DNA of 64,000 nt from Nocardioides acrostichi (GTDB lineage Bacteria; Actinomycetota; Actinomycetes; Propionibacteriales; Nocardioidaceae). The stretch is taken from contig NZ_JADIVZ010000001.1 in the NCBI RefSeq assembly GCF_015319165.1, positions 558,001 through 622,000 of the forward strand, written 5' to 3'. Numbering within the stretch: the stretch's first letter is position 1; the number at the start of each line of letters is the position of its first letter. The position numbers and the translations under genes were made by a program. The notes below the pieces were generated by a model. It worked only from the letters and a program-made list of their open reading frames with translations. It did no database searches and was not told where the DNA came from. Of the stretch, positions 7,524 through 15,165 are shown piece by piece.

Positions 7524-8870
7524 GTGAGCATCCCGACCCTGGAGAGCCTGCGCGAACTCGGCCCCCAACAGCAGCCGACCTACCCCGACAAGGGTGCGGT
7601 GACGAGCACGGTGGCCCGTCTGGAGGCGTTGCCGCCGCTGGTGTTCGCGAGCGAGTGCGACGACCTGCGCGAGAAGCTGGCGGCCGTCACGCGGGGTGAG
7701 GCGTTCCTGCTCCAGGGCGGTGACTGCGCCGAGACGCTCTCGGGGGTCACGGCCGAGAACACGCGCAACAAGGTCCGCGTGATGCTCCAGATGGCGGTGG
7801 TGCTCACCTACGCCGCCTCCGTGCCGGTGGTGAAGCTGGGCCGGCTGGCCGGGCAGTACGCCAAGCCGCGCTCCTCCGACACCGAGACCCGCACGGTCGA
7901 CGGCGAGAAGGTCACGCTGCCGGCCTACCGTGGCGACGCCGTCAACGGTTTCGAGTTCACCGAGGCCGCCCGGGTGCCCGACCCGCAGCGTCTGGTCGAC
8001 GTCTACCACGCCTCGGCCGCCACCTTGCAGCTCGTGCGGGCGCTGGTCAGTGGCGGGTACGCCGACCTGCGGCAGGTGCACACGTGGAACACCGACTTCG
8101 TCAAGGGCTCGCCGGTCGGGCAGCGCTACGAGGTGCTCGCCGGCGAGATCGAGCGGGCGCTGCAGTTCATGAAGGCCATCGGTGCCGACCCCGACGAGTT
8201 CCACAAGGTCGACTTCCACCTCAGCCACGAGGCGCTCATCCTCGAGTACGAGCACGCGCTGGCCCGCCTCGACTCCCGCACCGACCGCGCCTACGGCCTC
8301 TCCGGGCATTTCTTGTGGATCGGTGAGCGCACCCGTCAGCTCGCAGGTGCGCACGTCGAACTGCTCAGCCGCCTGCGCAACCCCATCGGCGTCAAGCTCG
8401 GCCCCACGACCAGCCCGGACGACGCCCTCGCGCTCGCCGCGAAGCTGAACCCGGCCAACGAGCCGGGCCGCCTCACGTTCATCACCCGCTTCGGCGCCGG
8501 CAAGATCCGGGACGGTCTGCCGCACATCGTCGAGAAGGTCACCGCCGAGGGGGTGCAGGCCGCGTGGGTCTGCGACCCCATGCACGGCAACACCTTCGAG
8601 GCCTCCTCGGGCTACAAGACCCGCAAGTTCGAGGACGTGCTCGAGGAGGTGCAGGGCTTCTTCGACGTGCACCGGCGCATCGGCACCTGGCCCGGAGGCC
8701 TGCACGTCGAGCTCACCGGCGACGACGTCACCGAGTGCGTCGGCGGCGGCGAGGAGCTCACCGACCTCGACCTCGCCGACCGTTACGAGTCCGTGTGCGA
8801 CCCGCGCCTGAACCGCGTGCAGTCGCTGGAACTGGCGTTCCTCGTCGCCGAGATGCTGCGTCAGGCATGA
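7524..8870 (+). CDS. aroG: 3-deoxy-7-phosphoheptulonate synthase, class II
   Basis: 448 aa. Condenses phosphoenolpyruvate and erythrose 4-phosphate, the first step of the shikimate pathway. It is the plant/mycobacterial class II enzyme: FLLQGGDCAETL near residue 66, VKLGRLAGQYAKPRS near 109, and WVCDPMHGNTFE near 350 (metal/substrate site) are intact. The GTG start lies six bases after a TAGACT (7512-7517), so the mRNA is probably leaderless. It overlaps the threonine aldolase gene by ATGA. A second, unrelated DAHP synthase lies at 10809-11858. Confidence 0.93.
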   Translation: MSIPTLESLRELGPQQQPTYPDKGAVTSTVARLEALPPLVFASECDDLREKLAAVTRGEAFLLQGGDCAETLSGVTAENTRNKVRVMLQMAVVLTYAASVPVVKLGRLAGQYAKPRSSDTETRTVDGEKVTLPAYRGDAVNGFEFTEAARVPDPQRLVDVYHASAATLQLVRALVSGGYADLRQVHTWNTDFVKGSPVGQRYEVLAGEIERALQFMKAIGADPDEFHKVDFHLSHEALILEYEHALARLDSRTDRAYGLSGHFLWIGERTRQLAGAHVELLSRLRNPIGVKLGPTTSPDDALALAAKLNPANEPGRLTFITRFGAGKIRDGLPHIVEKVTAEGVQAAWVCDPMHGNTFEASSGYKTRKFEDVLEEVQGFFDVHRRIGTWPGGLHVELTGDDVTECVGGGEELTDLDLADRYESVCDPRLNRVQSLELAFLVAEMLRQA

Positions 8871-9877
8871 GCGACGGCATCGCTCCCGTCGACCTTCGCT
8901 CCGACACCCTCACCCGCCCCACCGAGGCGATGCGCGCCGCGATGGCGGGCGCCGAGGTCGGCGACGACGTGTACGGCGAGGATCCCACCGTCCGGCTCCT
9001 CGAGGAGCGGGTCGCCGGGCTGCTCGGCCACGAGGCCGCGTTGTTCACGCCGACCGGCTCGATGGCCAACGTGCTCGCCGTCGCCGCGCTCGTCGCTCCC
9101 GGGCAGGAGGTGCTGTGCGAGGCCAGCGCCCACATCGCCCGCGCCGAGCTCGGCGCCCACGGCGCGGTCATGGGCGTCACCATGCGCACCTGGATCCACG
9201 AGCGCGGCGGCGTCGACCTGCCCGTGCTCGAGCGACTGATCGCCCCCGACATGGGGCCCTTCTTCGTGCGCACCGCCGCGATCTCGCTCGAGAACACCCA
9301 CAACTTCGCCGGCGGCACCGTGTTGCCGCTCGCCACCATGCGCGACGTCCGCGAGCTGGCCACCGGCCGCGGCGTCGCCGTCCACCTCGACGGCGCGCGG
9401 CTGTGGAACGCCCACGTCGCCACCGGCACCCCACTGCACGAGTACGGCGCGTGCGCAGACACGATCGGCATCTGCCTCTCCAAGGGCCTCGGTGCGCCGG
9501 TGGGCTCACTGGTGGTGGGCAGCGCCGACGTGATCGAGGAGGCGCGGGTGCGCCGCAAGCGGCTCGGAGGCGGCATGCGCCAGATCGGCATCCTGGCCGC
9601 AGCCGGGTTGCACGCGATCGACCACCACGTCGAGCGGCTCGCCGACGACCACGAGCACGCCCGCCTGCTCGCCGAGGCGATGGGCACCGACCCCGCGTCG
9701 GTCGACACCAACATCGTCGTCGCCCACCACGCCGACGCCCCCGGCTACGTCGCCCGCGCACGCGAGGCGGGTGTGCTCGTCAGCGCCGTCGGCCCGACCG
9801 CCGTCCGAGCCGTCACCCATCTCGACGTCACGCGCGCGGACGCCGAGCGCGCGGCGCGGGTGCTCACCGCCTGCTGA
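8867..9877 (+). CDS. ltaE: threonine aldolase family PLP enzyme
   Basis: 336 aa. Fold-type I PLP enzyme that typically cleaves threonine or allo-threonine to glycine and acetaldehyde. The N-terminus VDLRSDTLTRPTEAMRAAM and GDDVYGEDPTV are hallmark family motifs. HLDGARLWNAHVA follows mid-protein, and the PLP lysine is in ICLSKGLGAPVGS. The ATG overlaps the aroG stop, so translation is coupled to it. It converges on the membrane protein gene at 9899 with only a 21-base gap. Confidence 0.9.
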   Translation: MSDGIAPVDLRSDTLTRPTEAMRAAMAGAEVGDDVYGEDPTVRLLEERVAGLLGHEAALFTPTGSMANVLAVAALVAPGQEVLCEASAHIARAELGAHGAVMGVTMRTWIHERGGVDLPVLERLIAPDMGPFFVRTAAISLENTHNFAGGTVLPLATMRDVRELATGRGVAVHLDGARLWNAHVATGTPLHEYGACADTIGICLSKGLGAPVGSLVVGSADVIEEARVRRKRLGGGMRQIGILAAAGLHAIDHHVERLADDHEHARLLAEAMGTDPASVDTNIVVAHHADAPGYVARAREAGVLVSAVGPTAVRAVTHLDVTRADAERAARVLTAC

Positions 9878-9898
9878 GTCCGGGCCCAGGGGTGCGCG

Positions 9899-10801
9899 CT
9901 ACTCGGAGTAGCCCAGCAACGAGACGTCGCTGATCGCGGTGTCGTCGCGGGCGGACCGGCCACCACCGGGGGAGGAGACCGACTCCAGCTTCAGCCGGAC
10001 GGTGCTGGTGGTCACCGCGCCGACATCGAGGCTCTGCACCTGCCGCGAACGTTTGAACACCTGCGTGACGCGCTCGCCACCGTCGAAGATCCACACGACC
10101 CGCTTGATCCGGCGGGTGCCGGAGTAGAGATCGAAGCGGCGTCCGGAGCCGTCGACGGAGGTCTTCGCATAGCCGTTGACCAAGCCCACGCTGGTCAGCG
10201 TCACGGGCTGGGCGAACCGGAAGGTGAGCACGAGCCCGGTGCCGTCGCCCGCGGTGCGCCAGCACGTGGCCGGGTTGCCGTCGAGCATGTTGGCGGCGTC
10301 GTAGGTGGTGCGCTGCCCGGTGGCGAGGTCGGTGCTGTCGGGGGACTGCTCGGGCGCGGACGCCGAGGCCGTGCCGTCCAACGACCCGGGGTCGCCGCTG
10401 AAGGTCGGCGCTGCATCCTCGGGGCTGGCCGGAGGCGTGGACGCCGGCGCACTGGTCGTCGGCACCTGGCTGGAGACCGCGGACGAGGTGGGTGTGGTGA
10501 GTGCCGTCCCCTCGTCCGACCCGCGCTCGCGGGTGACCACGAACACGAGCACCGCCACGAGCAGCAGCGCCATCAGGCCAGCGAGGATGCCCGCCAGCCA
10601 GGCGGGCGTGCGACGTCGCTCGGGGGCGCCGGCCCGGGAGGCGGTGGCCGTCGCGACCTCGGACGATGTGACGGGGGTCAGCGATGCGGTGGGGAACTCA
10701 GTGTGCTCGGCGCCTCGAGGCAGGCCGCAGTTGATGCAGAACCGCCCGGTGCCGTCCCCCGTGTCGGGGACGGCACCGCAGCGCGGGCAACTGGTGGTCA
10801 C
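9899..10801 (-). CDS. zinc-ribbon membrane protein with C-terminal discoidin-like domain
   Basis: 300 aa from the GTG seven bases after the aroF stop. An N-terminal zinc ribbon (CPRCG and CINCG) faces the cytoplasm. A single transmembrane helix (LAGILAGLMALLLVAVLVFV) lies near residues 69-88, followed by a Ser/Thr/Pro-rich extracellular linker. The C-terminal about 140 residues resemble a discoidin/F5-8 type or NADase-type glycan-binding domain (MLDGNPATCWRT, LVLTFRFAQPVTLTSVGLVN). It may bind cell-wall glycans. Position directly behind aroF looks like an operon, but the functions are unrelated. Domain naming is by eye. Confidence 0.7.
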   Translation of the reverse strand: MTTSCPRCGAVPDTGDGTGRFCINCGLPRGAEHTEFPTASLTPVTSSEVATATASRAGAPERRRTPAWLAGILAGLMALLLVAVLVFVVTRERGSDEGTALTTPTSSAVSSQVPTTSAPASTPPASPEDAAPTFSGDPGSLDGTASASAPEQSPDSTDLATGQRTTYDAANMLDGNPATCWRTAGDGTGLVLTFRFAQPVTLTSVGLVNGYAKTSVDGSGRRFDLYSGTRRIKRVVWIFDGGERVTQVFKRSRQVQSLDVGAVTTSTVRLKLESVSSPGGGRSARDDTAISDVSLLGYSE

Positions 10802-10808
10802 CGGCGGC

Positions 10809-11858
10809 TCAGGCGATGTGCGCCCGGGTCGAGGCGTCGACACGGCCCACCGCCGGGGGCAGCTGACGCACCGCTTGGGCGAGCTCGCGCAGCTCGGTGC
10901 CGAGCAGGGCCTGCGGACCGTCGCACAGCGCGGCTTCGGGTCGCGGGTGCACGTCGACGATGACGCCGTCGGCGCCCACCGCGATCGCGGCCCGGGAGAG
11001 CGGTACCACGAGATCCTTGCGGCCCGCCGCGTGCGAGGGGTCGACGATGATCGGCAGGTGGCTGGTGGCCTGCACCACCGGCACCGCGGAGATGTCGAGG
11101 GTGTTGCGCGTCGCCGGCTCGAAGGTGCGGATGCCGCGCTCGCAGAGCACGACGTCGAGGTTGCCACGCTGGGCGATGTACTCCGCTGCCATCAGCCACT
11201 CCTCGATGGTGGCGGTCATGCCACGCTTGAGCAGCACCGGCTTGCCGGACTCGCCGGCCGCCTGGAGCAGCCCGAAGTTGGCCATGTTGCGGGTGCCGAT
11301 CTGGAGCATGTCGGCGTGTTCGGCCACGACGGGCACGTCGCGGGCGTCGACGACCTCGGTGACGATCGGCAGCCCCGTCGCCTCGCGCACGTCTGTGAGG
11401 ATCTCCAGCCCCTTCACGCCCAGCCCCTGGAAGGCGTACGGCGAGGTGCGCGGCTTGTACGCCCCACCCCGCAGCAGCGTGGCGCCGGCCGATTGCGCCA
11501 TCTGCGCGGCCTCGAGGGTCTGCTGCGGCGTCTCGACGGCGCACGGCCCGGCGATGAACGTGAACGTGTCGGGGCCGATCGGCACCCGGCGTGCGGCGTC
11601 GCCGACCCACACGGTCGACCGCTCGGGGTGGTGCTGCCGGCTGACCAGCTTGTAGGGGTCGGAGATACGGTGCACGTCGGCGACCCCGCGCAGCGTGCGC
11701 AGGTTCAGGTGGTGGAAGGACTCGATGTCTCCGACCAGGCCGATGATGGTGCGCACGACCCCCTTGGACACGAACGCCTCCCCACCGACCCCTTCGACGC
11801 GGGCGACGACGGCGGCGACGTCCTCGTCGGTGGCTTCGGGCGACATGACGACGACCAT
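10809..11858 (-). CDS. aroF: 3-deoxy-7-phosphoheptulonate synthase, type I beta with N-terminal regulatory domain
   Basis: 349 aa. Same reaction as the class II enzyme at 7524, but a different fold lineage. Residues 1-70 form a ferredoxin-like regulatory domain (MVVVMSPEATDEDVAAVVAR), which in the Thermotoga-type enzymes mediates Tyr/Phe feedback inhibition. The barrel carries FIAGPCAVET, LRGGAYKPRTSPYAFQG, EVVDARDV, LLKRGMTATIEEWLMAAEY and PIIVDPSHAAGRKD, all expected. The ATG at 11858 has GAGAAGAGGAAC just upstream. It is preceded by a predicted attenuator: a leader peptide with Phe-Tyr-Glu-Phe and a GC hairpin. Confidence 0.92.
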   Translation of the reverse strand: MVVVMSPEATDEDVAAVVARVEGVGGEAFVSKGVVRTIIGLVGDIESFHHLNLRTLRGVADVHRISDPYKLVSRQHHPERSTVWVGDAARRVPIGPDTFTFIAGPCAVETPQQTLEAAQMAQSAGATLLRGGAYKPRTSPYAFQGLGVKGLEILTDVREATGLPIVTEVVDARDVPVVAEHADMLQIGTRNMANFGLLQAAGESGKPVLLKRGMTATIEEWLMAAEYIAQRGNLDVVLCERGIRTFEPATRNTLDISAVPVVQATSHLPIIVDPSHAAGRKDLVVPLSRAAIAVGADGVIVDVHPRPEAALCDGPQALLGTELRELAQAVRQLPPAVGRVDASTRAHIA

Positions 11859-11910
11859 GGTTGTTCCTCTTCTCGGTGCAGGCCCCCGCACACGGCCCCG
11901 GACATGAAGA

Positions 11911-11936
11911 ACGCCCCGGGCGCGTGGCCGGGGCGT
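11911..11936 (-). terminator. attenuator hairpin upstream of aroF
   Basis: ACGCCCCGG (11936-11928 on the minus strand) pairs perfectly with CCGGGGCGT (11919-11911), loop of eight, followed by TTC-rich bases. It sits between the leader peptide stop and the aroF ATG. A competing hairpin CGCCC-n4-GGGCG lies inside the leader codons just upstream, as expected of attenuators. The U-tract is weak. Confidence 0.6.
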
Positions 11937-11952
11937 CGGATGTGCGGTGGAC

Positions 11953-12015
11953 CTATGAGCAGTCCGCCCGCACGGGCGAACCCGGCAGGTGGAGAAACTC
12001 ATAGAAGGTGGTCAC
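11953..12015 (-). CDS. aromatic leader peptide of aroF attenuator
   Basis: 20-codon reading frame starting GTG and ending TAG: M-T-T-F-Y-E-F-L-H-L, then PGSPVRADCS. Phe, Tyr and Phe codons cluster at positions 4-7, fitting a sensor of charged tRNA-Phe/Tyr for a gene that makes their precursor. Its last codons contain the hairpin CGCCC-n4-GGGCG, and the terminator-like hairpin follows 17 bases after the stop codon. A TATGGT -10 lies six bases before the GTG, so the leader would be translated as a leaderless mRNA. Prediction from sequence logic only; conservation was not tested. Confidence 0.6.
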   Translation of the reverse strand: MTTFYEFLHLPGSPVRADCS

Positions 12016-12021
12016 GCCCCG

Positions 12022-12027
12022 ACCATA
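12022..12027 (-). promoter_or_regulatory. -10 element for aroF leader transcript
   Basis: TATGGT on the minus strand, six bases from the leader GTG at 12015. It lies in the 56-base gap after the kinase stop. No convincing -35. Confidence 0.45.
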
Positions 12028-12071
12028 CCCCGACTGCGCGGGGAGCGGGATCGGCGTCTCACGACGGGGGC

Positions 12072-14192
12072 TCAGACGAGGTACAGCACGATGGTGCTGC
12101 CCGGGGCAGCCATGTCGCCGCCGCCGGGGCTCTGGCGCAGCACGTAGCCGAGCCCGACGTACACCTCGGAGTTCTCGATCTCGACGTTGAAGCCGGCGGC
12201 CTTCAGGGTCTGCGTGGCGGCGTCGACGCCCTGACGCACGACGGAGGGCACCTCGACGAGCTCTGGCCCCTTGGACGGCGTCAGGGTCACGGTGTCGCCG
12301 GCGAACAGCGTGCCGCCGGGGGGATCCTGGGAGACCACACGGCCCTCAGGCACGCTGTCGCTGAACACGGCGTCGTTCACGGTGACCGTCAGCCCCTTGC
12401 GCTCGAGCACGGCCTGAGCGCGCTCGAGCGGCTTGCCGACCCATGCCCCGACGTTGATCGGCTTGGGGCCCTTGCTGACGACCAGATCGACGGCGCTGTC
12501 GGGGCGCAGCTTCTGGCCGGGCTTGGGATCGGTGTGCAGCACGCGGCCTTCGGGCATGTCGGCGTCGTAGCGCCCGGGGGTGTCGCCGACGGCGAGGTTG
12601 TTCTGCTCCAGCGCGGCCGTGGCCTCGTCGACCGTCATGCCCTTGACCTTCGGCACGGGGTACTTCTCGACGCCCCGTGACATCACGAGGTGCACCTCGG
12701 CGCCCGAGAGCACGCGCTCGCCGGCGCCCGGAGAGCTGGTCACCACGTGGTTGCGCTTGACCGTGTCGCTGTAGGCCGGGTCGTCGAAGGTCACCGTGTA
12801 GCCGGCCGCCTCGAGTTCCTTGACCGCCGAGGCACGGGTCTGGTCGAGCACGCTCGGCAGCGTGTCGTAGCGGGCCCACCCGTACCACCATGCGCCCAGG
12901 CCGATCCCAGCCGCGAGCAGGACGGCGAGCACGGCGGCCAGCGGTCCGCGCCAACGCCGCCGACCGGAGGGGCGGGGCGAGGTACCCGGAGGGGGAGTGG
13001 CCGCGGCGGCCGCTGCCCGGGGCCTGGTCGGCGCTGCCGGCGGCACCTGCCGGACGCGGCTCGTGGGTTCGCCGGGGCCGATCAGCGCGGCGGCCTCGTC
13101 GGTGTCCCAGATCTCGGGTGCGGTGTCGACCCGCTCCACGGGGCCGGTGTCGAGCCGGTCGGCGGCGGGTGTGGTGGTGGCCATGGCGGCCACTGCCGAC
13201 ACGAAGGGCGTGAGATCGGCGGTCAGCTCCTCGTCGTCGACGCCCTCGGTCAGCGCCTGGGCGACGCGGTGCATCTGGTGCAGCAGCACACCGGCGTCCG
13301 CGGGTCGCTGGGAGCGGTCGCGGGCCGTGGCCCGGGCGACCAGCGCGTCGACGTACGGCGGCAGACCGGAGACCCGCTCGGACGGCGCGGGGACGTCCTC
13401 GTGCACGTGCTTGTAGGCGACTTGGATGGGCGATTCGCCCTCGTGGGGCTTGGCTCCGGTGAGGAGCTCGTAGAGCAGAACCCCCACGGCGTAGACGTCG
13501 TTGCGTGCGTCGCAGAGCCCCTCGGCGACGAGCTCGGGGGCGAGGTAGGACACCGTGCCGATGACGATGCCGCCGGTGGCCGTGTGCTGCGTGTCGGTCG
13601 AGACCGCCTTGGCCAGGCCGAAGTCGGCGACCTTGATGCGCCCGTCGTCGGCCACCAGCACGTTCTCGGGCTTGACGTCGCGGTGCACGAGGCCGGCGCG
13701 GTGAGCGGAGGCGAGCGCGGAGACCACCGGGTCGAGCAGCGCCAACGCCCGAGCGGGCGACATCGGCGCCTCCTTGGTCACGGTGTCGCGCAGCGTGTGG
13801 CCGTGCACCAGCTCCATGGCCAGGAAGACGGTGCCGTCGTCCTCGCCCTGGTCGTAGACGGCCACGACGTTCGGGTGGGAGAGCCGTGCCGCCGCGCGGG
13901 CCTCGCGCACGAAGCGGGCGGCGAACTCCTCGTCGTCGCCGAGGCCGACGTGCATGATCTTGATCGCGACGGTGCGCTGGAGACGCAGGTCGTGGGCCTC
14001 GTAGACCGAAGCCATGCCGCCGCGGGCGATGCGCGGGCCGATGCGGTAGCGACCGTCGAGGATGCGCCCGGTCTGCGGATCGCTACGGGGCGCCCGGGTC
14101 GAGGGGTCGGCGGAACGGCCGGTCGTGCCCCCGCGCGCACGGTGCGCGCTCTGGGGGGCAGGCCGGCCGTCGTACGGCTGCCGGTCTGTCAC
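12072..14192 (-). CDS. pknL: Ser/Thr protein kinase with four PASTA domains (PknL-like)
   Basis: 706 aa. Kinase domain at about residues 50-310: GGMASVYEA glycine loop, Lys78 in VAIKIM, HRDVKPEN with Asp172, DFGLAK, and APE activation end. A Pro/Ala-rich juxtamembrane linker leads to one transmembrane helix at about 417-437. Four extracellular PASTA repeats (from about 443, 510, 577 and 644) would bind peptidoglycan or muropeptides. The start GTG has AGGAGG six bases upstream. The divergent neighbour is an Rv2175c-like DNA-binding protein, the known substrate of PknL in Mycobacterium tuberculosis, which supports the PknL assignment. Mycobacterial PknL lacks PASTA repeats. Confidence 0.9.
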   Translation of the reverse strand: MTDRQPYDGRPAPQSAHRARGGTTGRSADPSTRAPRSDPQTGRILDGRYRIGPRIARGGMASVYEAHDLRLQRTVAIKIMHVGLGDDEEFAARFVREARAAARLSHPNVVAVYDQGEDDGTVFLAMELVHGHTLRDTVTKEAPMSPARALALLDPVVSALASAHRAGLVHRDVKPENVLVADDGRIKVADFGLAKAVSTDTQHTATGGIVIGTVSYLAPELVAEGLCDARNDVYAVGVLLYELLTGAKPHEGESPIQVAYKHVHEDVPAPSERVSGLPPYVDALVARATARDRSQRPADAGVLLHQMHRVAQALTEGVDDEELTADLTPFVSAVAAMATTTPAADRLDTGPVERVDTAPEIWDTDEAAALIGPGEPTSRVRQVPPAAPTRPRAAAAAATPPPGTSPRPSGRRRWRGPLAAVLAVLLAAGIGLGAWWYGWARYDTLPSVLDQTRASAVKELEAAGYTVTFDDPAYSDTVKRNHVVTSSPGAGERVLSGAEVHLVMSRGVEKYPVPKVKGMTVDEATAALEQNNLAVGDTPGRYDADMPEGRVLHTDPKPGQKLRPDSAVDLVVSKGPKPINVGAWVGKPLERAQAVLERKGLTVTVNDAVFSDSVPEGRVVSQDPPGGTLFAGDTVTLTPSKGPELVEVPSVVRQGVDAATQTLKAAGFNVEIENSEVYVGLGYVLRQSPGGGDMAAPGSTIVLYLV

Positions 14193-14312
14193 CGCGACCC
14201 TCCTGCTGACCGGGCGGGGAAGTGCCCGGGGCACCCATGGTACGGGCGCTCGGGCGCGGCAGTCCGGTGTGCGGGCGCTCCGGCGTGGCGTGGTGGGTGC
14301 GACGATGGCCCC

Positions 14313-14684
14313 ATGAGTGACATCCCGCTGGCCGACCACGATCTCGCGGCTCTGGTGCCCGAGTGGATCGACTGGGCCGAGACCGCGCGCCAGCTCGGCG
14401 TCACGGTGGCCAAGGTGCGCACGATGATCCGCGAGCACCAACTGGCCGCCGCCGTCCCCAGTCCGGGTGCAGGCCAGCAGGTGCCGGCCGGCTTCGTCGT
14501 GGACGGCGAGCCGGTCAAGGGGCTGCCCGGCCTGCTCACCGTGCTGCACGACGCGGGCTTCGACGATCGCGAGTGCATCGCCTGGATCCACCTCGACGCC
14601 GACCTGCCCGGCCGCCCCATCGACGCGCTGCGCGAGAACCGCGGCTCGGAGGTCAAGCGGCGCGCCCAGGCGCTCGGCTTCTAG
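14313..14684 (+). CDS. Rv2175c-like helix-turn-helix DNA-binding protein
   Basis: 123 aa, matching the size of Rv2175c. Winged or MerR-like HTH near residues 22-45 (ETARQLGVTVAKVRTMIREH), then a conserved C-terminal part with GLPGLLTVLHDAGFDDREC and WIHLDADLPGRPIDALR. In M. tuberculosis the protein is phosphorylated by PknL, which weakens DNA binding. Divergence from the kinase gene here keeps the same pairing. Its targets are unknown. Confidence 0.85.
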   Translation: MSDIPLADHDLAALVPEWIDWAETARQLGVTVAKVRTMIREHQLAAAVPSPGAGQQVPAGFVVDGEPVKGLPGLLTVLHDAGFDDRECIAWIHLDADLPGRPIDALRENRGSEVKRRAQALGF

Positions 14685-14698
14685 GCCGCACCGCAGCC

Positions 14699-15145
14699 AT
14701 GGTCTACCGGGTCTCGCGGGACGACGCCCGCCGTCCGCGCGGGGGACCGACCGGCGCGCTCGCGCTGTTGCTGGTCCTCGCCGTCGTGCTGGGCGTGTGG
14801 TTCTTCGCCGGTCGTGAACCCGGCTCGCCCACGGGCGCCCTCGTGCAGTCGGAGCCGCTGACCGCCGGAACCCTCGACGGCCTGCCGCGCCTCGACGTCA
14901 GCGCCCTACCCGACGATGCGCGCGACCTGTTCGGGCTGGTGCGCTCCCAGCGGCCCCAGGCTCCTGCGGGCGCTCCGTTCGTGCCCACCGACGACGACGT
15001 CGCGGCAGGTTTCCCGCAGCGGTACTCGGACGACGGCACCGTCTATGTCGTGACGGGTGAGGGCCGGCTCGTGGCGGCCCTCGATGGCCAGTGGTTCTGG
15101 CTGCCCGTCGGCTCGCCGACCTGGTACCACCTCGACGGCTTCTGA
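14699..15145 (+). CDS. membrane-anchored hypothetical protein
   Basis: 148 aa, unrecognised. Basic N-terminus, one transmembrane helix at about residues 19-37 (GALALLLVLAVVLGVWFFAG), then an extracytoplasmic domain of about 105 residues that ends GQWFWLPVGSPTWYHLDGF. Fourteen bases separate it from the Rv2175c-like gene, so co-transcription is likely. It converges with the polyprenyl synthase gene. No catalytic motif was seen. Confidence 0.65.
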   Translation: MVYRVSRDDARRPRGGPTGALALLLVLAVVLGVWFFAGREPGSPTGALVQSEPLTAGTLDGLPRLDVSALPDDARDLFGLVRSQRPQAPAGAPFVPTDDDVAAGFPQRYSDDGTVYVVTGEGRLVAALDGQWFWLPVGSPTWYHLDGF

Positions 15146-15165
15146 CGGGCCGGCGATGGGCTGGC

